Source of the DNA: Pantoea rodasii
GTDB lineage: Bacteria; Pseudomonadota; Gammaproteobacteria; Enterobacterales; Enterobacteriaceae
Reading direction: 5' to 3'
DNA length: 64,000 nucleotides
Assembly (NCBI RefSeq): GCF_002095465.1
Contig: NZ_MLFP01000004.1
Location: 327,315-391,314 of the forward strand
Below, one piece after another: positions 62,109-64,000 of this stretch (position 1 is its first letter; each line of letters starts with the position of its first letter). A model generated the notes under the pieces. It saw only the letters and a list, made by a program, of their open reading frames with translations, was not told the DNA's origin and made no database searches. The position numbers and the translations under genes were made by a program.

Positions 62109-63693
62109 ATGAAGCTCAACCAGTTTAAAATTGGCCAGCGTCTGGGGTTTCTCGCCACGCTGCTGCTGCTCGCTACGTTGTTGATGGGACTGCACGGACT
62201 GCAAGTCAATATGCAGGCGCTGGAAAACAATCAGGACGTGATGGCACGTGAAGTTTTGATTGCCGACAGCATCGACACCGCGCGCAGTGCGCAGGTGCAG
62301 TTCAAGATACAGGTACAGGAGTGGAAAAATACCCTGCTGCGCGGTACTCAAGGGCAGGAGCCTTCGATAAGTACAAAAAGGCGTTTTTAAAAGAGAGCCA
62401 GCAAACGCAGGCGCTGCTGAGCAAGTTGAGTCAGATACAAACTGCGCTGGGCTTACCTGTCGCACCGGTTGAACAGGCGCGCAACGTGCATGCCGGGCTG
62501 GAGAGCAAATATCTGGCGGCACTGGAAAACTACAGCATTAGTGATATCAACAGCGCAGCACGCGTTGATCGCCTGGTCACCGGCATTGACCGCGCCCCAA
62601 CGCAGCAAATTGACGATCTGGTGGCCGCCACGCTGCAACGCGCGCAGCAGATGCATCAGGAAATCGAAGCCAATAACCTCGCGCATTACCAGAAAACCCG
62701 CACGCTGCTGCTGATCGCCATGGGCTGTATTTTGCTGGTGGGTATCTGCATTACCGCCTGGCTGATCCAGAGTATTACGCGTCCCCTCAAGCAAGCGATC
62801 AATGTGGCGAAAACTGTCGCTGCGGGCGACCTTCGCACCCAGATTGAGGTTTCAGGGCGTGATGAAACCGCACAGCTGATGGCGGCGCTGCGTGATATGA
62901 ACCATAACCTTACGCGCATTGTCACGGGTGTGCGTTCCGGCACCGAAGCGATTGCCGATACCACCGACCACGTGGCGCACGGCAGCCGCGAACTGTCGGC
63001 GCGCAATGAGGCGCAGGCCAGCGCATTGGAAGAGACCGCCGCTTCAATGGAACAGCTGACGTCAGTGGTGAAAAACAATGCCGATAACGCACGCCATGCC
63101 AGCGATATCGCCCGTGATACCCGCCAGCGCGCCGGCGATGGGGTGAGGTAGTGGAAAAAGTGGTGGTGGCGATGGACGAAATTCATCAGTTCTCACGTGA
63201 GATCAACGAGATCGTCACGGTGATTGATGGCATCGCGTTCCAGACCAACATTTTGGCACTCAATGCCGCAGTTGAAGCGGCACGAGCCGGGAATGATGGC
63301 CGTGGCTTCGCGGTGGTGGCGTCGGAGGTGCGTGCGCTGGCACAGCGCTCGGCTTCAGCGGCACGCGACATCCGTGGCCTGACCGATCGTTCGGTGAGCT
63401 TGATTGCGCAGGGCAACACGCTGGTGAAAGGCGCGGGATCGTCGATGCAGGAGATCGTCGAAAGCGTGAAGCAGTTGTGTGAATTGATGGAGAACATCTC
63501 ATCCGCCAGCGCGGAACAGAGCGTCGGCATTGAGCAGGTGAATCTGGCGGTAACCCATTTGGATGCCGCCACCCAGCAGAACGCCACGCTGTCGCAGCAG
63601 TCCGCTCAATCGGCACGCGCGCTGAATCAGCAGGTCGGCTCGCTGGTGGAGAATATCAGCGTGTTCCAGTTGGAGACGAAACCGGCTCAGTAA
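62109..63693 (+). pseudogene. Methyl-accepting chemotaxis protein, two frameshifts
   Basis: A Tsr/Tar-type receptor, about 528 residues when joined. TM1 (LGFLATLLLLATLLMGLHGL) is near the start, a periplasmic four-helix bundle to about residue 195, TM2 (LLLIAMGCILLVGICITAWL), then HAMP and a long cytoplasmic signalling hairpin with tip [28 protein letters not shown]. Frame breaks occur at 62360 (one more G gives GQEAFDKYKKAFL) and in the G4 run 63140-63143 (G5 gives GDGGEVVEKV). No C-terminal NWETF CheR-binding pentapeptide is present. The ligand is unknown. With the local cheA broken and cheRBYZ missing here, it must rely on chemotaxis genes elsewhere. Confidence 0.9.
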
Positions 63694-63737
63694 CGTCGCG
63701 CAACAAACTACGCCGTTATACCGATAGGCACTGGCCT

Positions 63738-63763
63738 GTGGCGGCGCTATTTATAGCGTAAAG
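63738..63763. repeat. Short GC/AT palindromic repeat, copy 8
   Basis: GCGGCGCTATTTATAGCG (core CGCTATTTATAGCG) lies about 45 bases after the chemoreceptor gene. It is a shorter variant of the intergenic repeat. Confidence 0.5.
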
Positions 63764-63791
63764 CTTGTTAGTTAGGGCGATATTTGCAAAG

Positions 63792-63822
63792 GCTGTCACT
63801 GTTAATAGTGGCAGCTTTTTTT
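63792..63822 (+). terminator. Intrinsic terminator after the chemoreceptor gene
   Basis: GCTGTCAC and GTGGCAGC (one wobble pair) enclose an eight-base loop, followed by seven T. Confidence 0.85.
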
Positions 63823-63858
63823 CGTTTTGGTGGGCATTCCGGAGTGCGGGCCCGAGCG

Positions 63859-64000
63859 CCTCTGCTGCTGCCGGGCCGTCCTCGCGCCGCTGACGCGGTG
63901 CCTTCGTCTTCCACGTCGTGCCTACGGACCGTTCGGGTAAGGCCGTCCTGGCCCAACGTAAAAGCCTCAGCGCTGCGGATAGCCCTTGCAGCAGCAGAGG
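63859..64000. repeat. Right-edge GC-rich segment bounded by 13-bp inverted repeats
   Basis: CCTCTGCTGCTGC at 63859-63871 and its exact reverse complement GCAGCAGCAGAGG at 63988-64000 enclose about 115 bases of GC-rich sequence without a convincing gene. A related GGCCGTCCT occurs twice inside. The right arm reaches the last base of the window, so the element may continue. Confidence 0.5.

Noticed and set aside
63768..63956. A 62-residue minus-strand arginine-rich frame at the right edge
   Set aside because: It spans the intrinsic terminator and the inverted-repeat element; composition is typical of a chance frame in GC-rich DNA.
1..64000. Prophage, insertion sequence, CRISPR array, rRNA operon or retron
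   Set aside because: I looked for transposase, integrase, capsid, Cas and reverse-transcriptase motifs and for regularly spaced repeats, and saw none.

Overview
The window is a 64-kb chromosomal segment of a gamma-proteobacterium of the order Enterobacterales, most likely Erwiniaceae and Pantoea-like (genus is an inference). Protein-level matches to Escherichia coli K-12 genes are strong (yjgR, marC, yjjA, opgB, fhuF, rsmC, holD, rimI, yjjG, smp, serB, radA, nadR, ettA, deoR). The order yjgR - leuX - fhuF - yjjZ - leuQPV - rsmC - holD - rimI - yjjG - smp - serB - radA - nadR - ettA follows the 97-100 min region of E. coli, with large blocks inserted and one block (prfC to lplA in E. coli) absent. 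No rRNA, CRISPR array, intact prophage or insertion sequence was recognised.

Layout. 1-7.6 kb: YjgR ATPase, an orphan peptide-type binding protein, and a three-subunit membrane gluconate-type dehydrogenase (Tat-exported small subunit, GMC flavoprotein, tri-haem cytochrome c). 7.6-13.3 kb: MarC, an acidic unknown protein, a GNAT-azoreductase-AhpD-like operon facing a MocR regulator, YjjA, and tRNA-Leu(CAA). 13.3-22.1 kb: an accessory block directly downstream of that tRNA. It holds a flagellar relic (flhE, broken flhA, broken motA, motB, frameshifted cheA, cheW) in which 5'-truncated flhA and motA meet head to head, then a DUF1493 protein and an XRE-ImmA/IrrE + DUF4411 pair whose PIN-like partner has a nonsense codon. 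22.5-38.2 kb: mixed metabolic, envelope and regulatory genes including opgB. 38.8-43.8 kb: an MFS - LacI regulator - nucleoside hydrolase - MFS cluster preceded by an 18-bp palindromic operator candidate. 43.8-50.1 kb: fhuF with a Fur box, a diguanylate cyclase, yjjZ, three tandem tRNA-Leu(CAG) and rsmC-holD-rimI-yjjG. 50.2-56.4 kb: smp, serB-radA, nadR and ettA. 56.6-63.7 kb: a D-2-hydroxyacid dehydrogenase, a deoxyribose locus (DeoR-type repressor facing deoK-deoP-deoX, with a DeoR-like operator and a perfect CRP palindrome between them), and a methyl-accepting chemotaxis protein.

A window-wide feature changes how the broken genes should be read. Nine otherwise well-conserved reading frames are interrupted by what looks like one single-nucleotide indel each (the chemoreceptor has two). 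Nearly all are one-base losses in or next to a homopolymer run, and they affect the gluconate dehydrogenase flavoprotein, flhA, cheA, an Fe(II) oxygenase, the hydroxyacid dehydrogenase, deoK, the chemoreceptor (two) and yjjZ (a gain). This pattern fits sequencing or assembly error better than decay, so only the flhA/motA junction and the DUF4411 nonsense codon should be taken at face value as real lesions. A second recurring feature is a family of short GC-edged palindromes with an AT core, found only between genes at about nine places.
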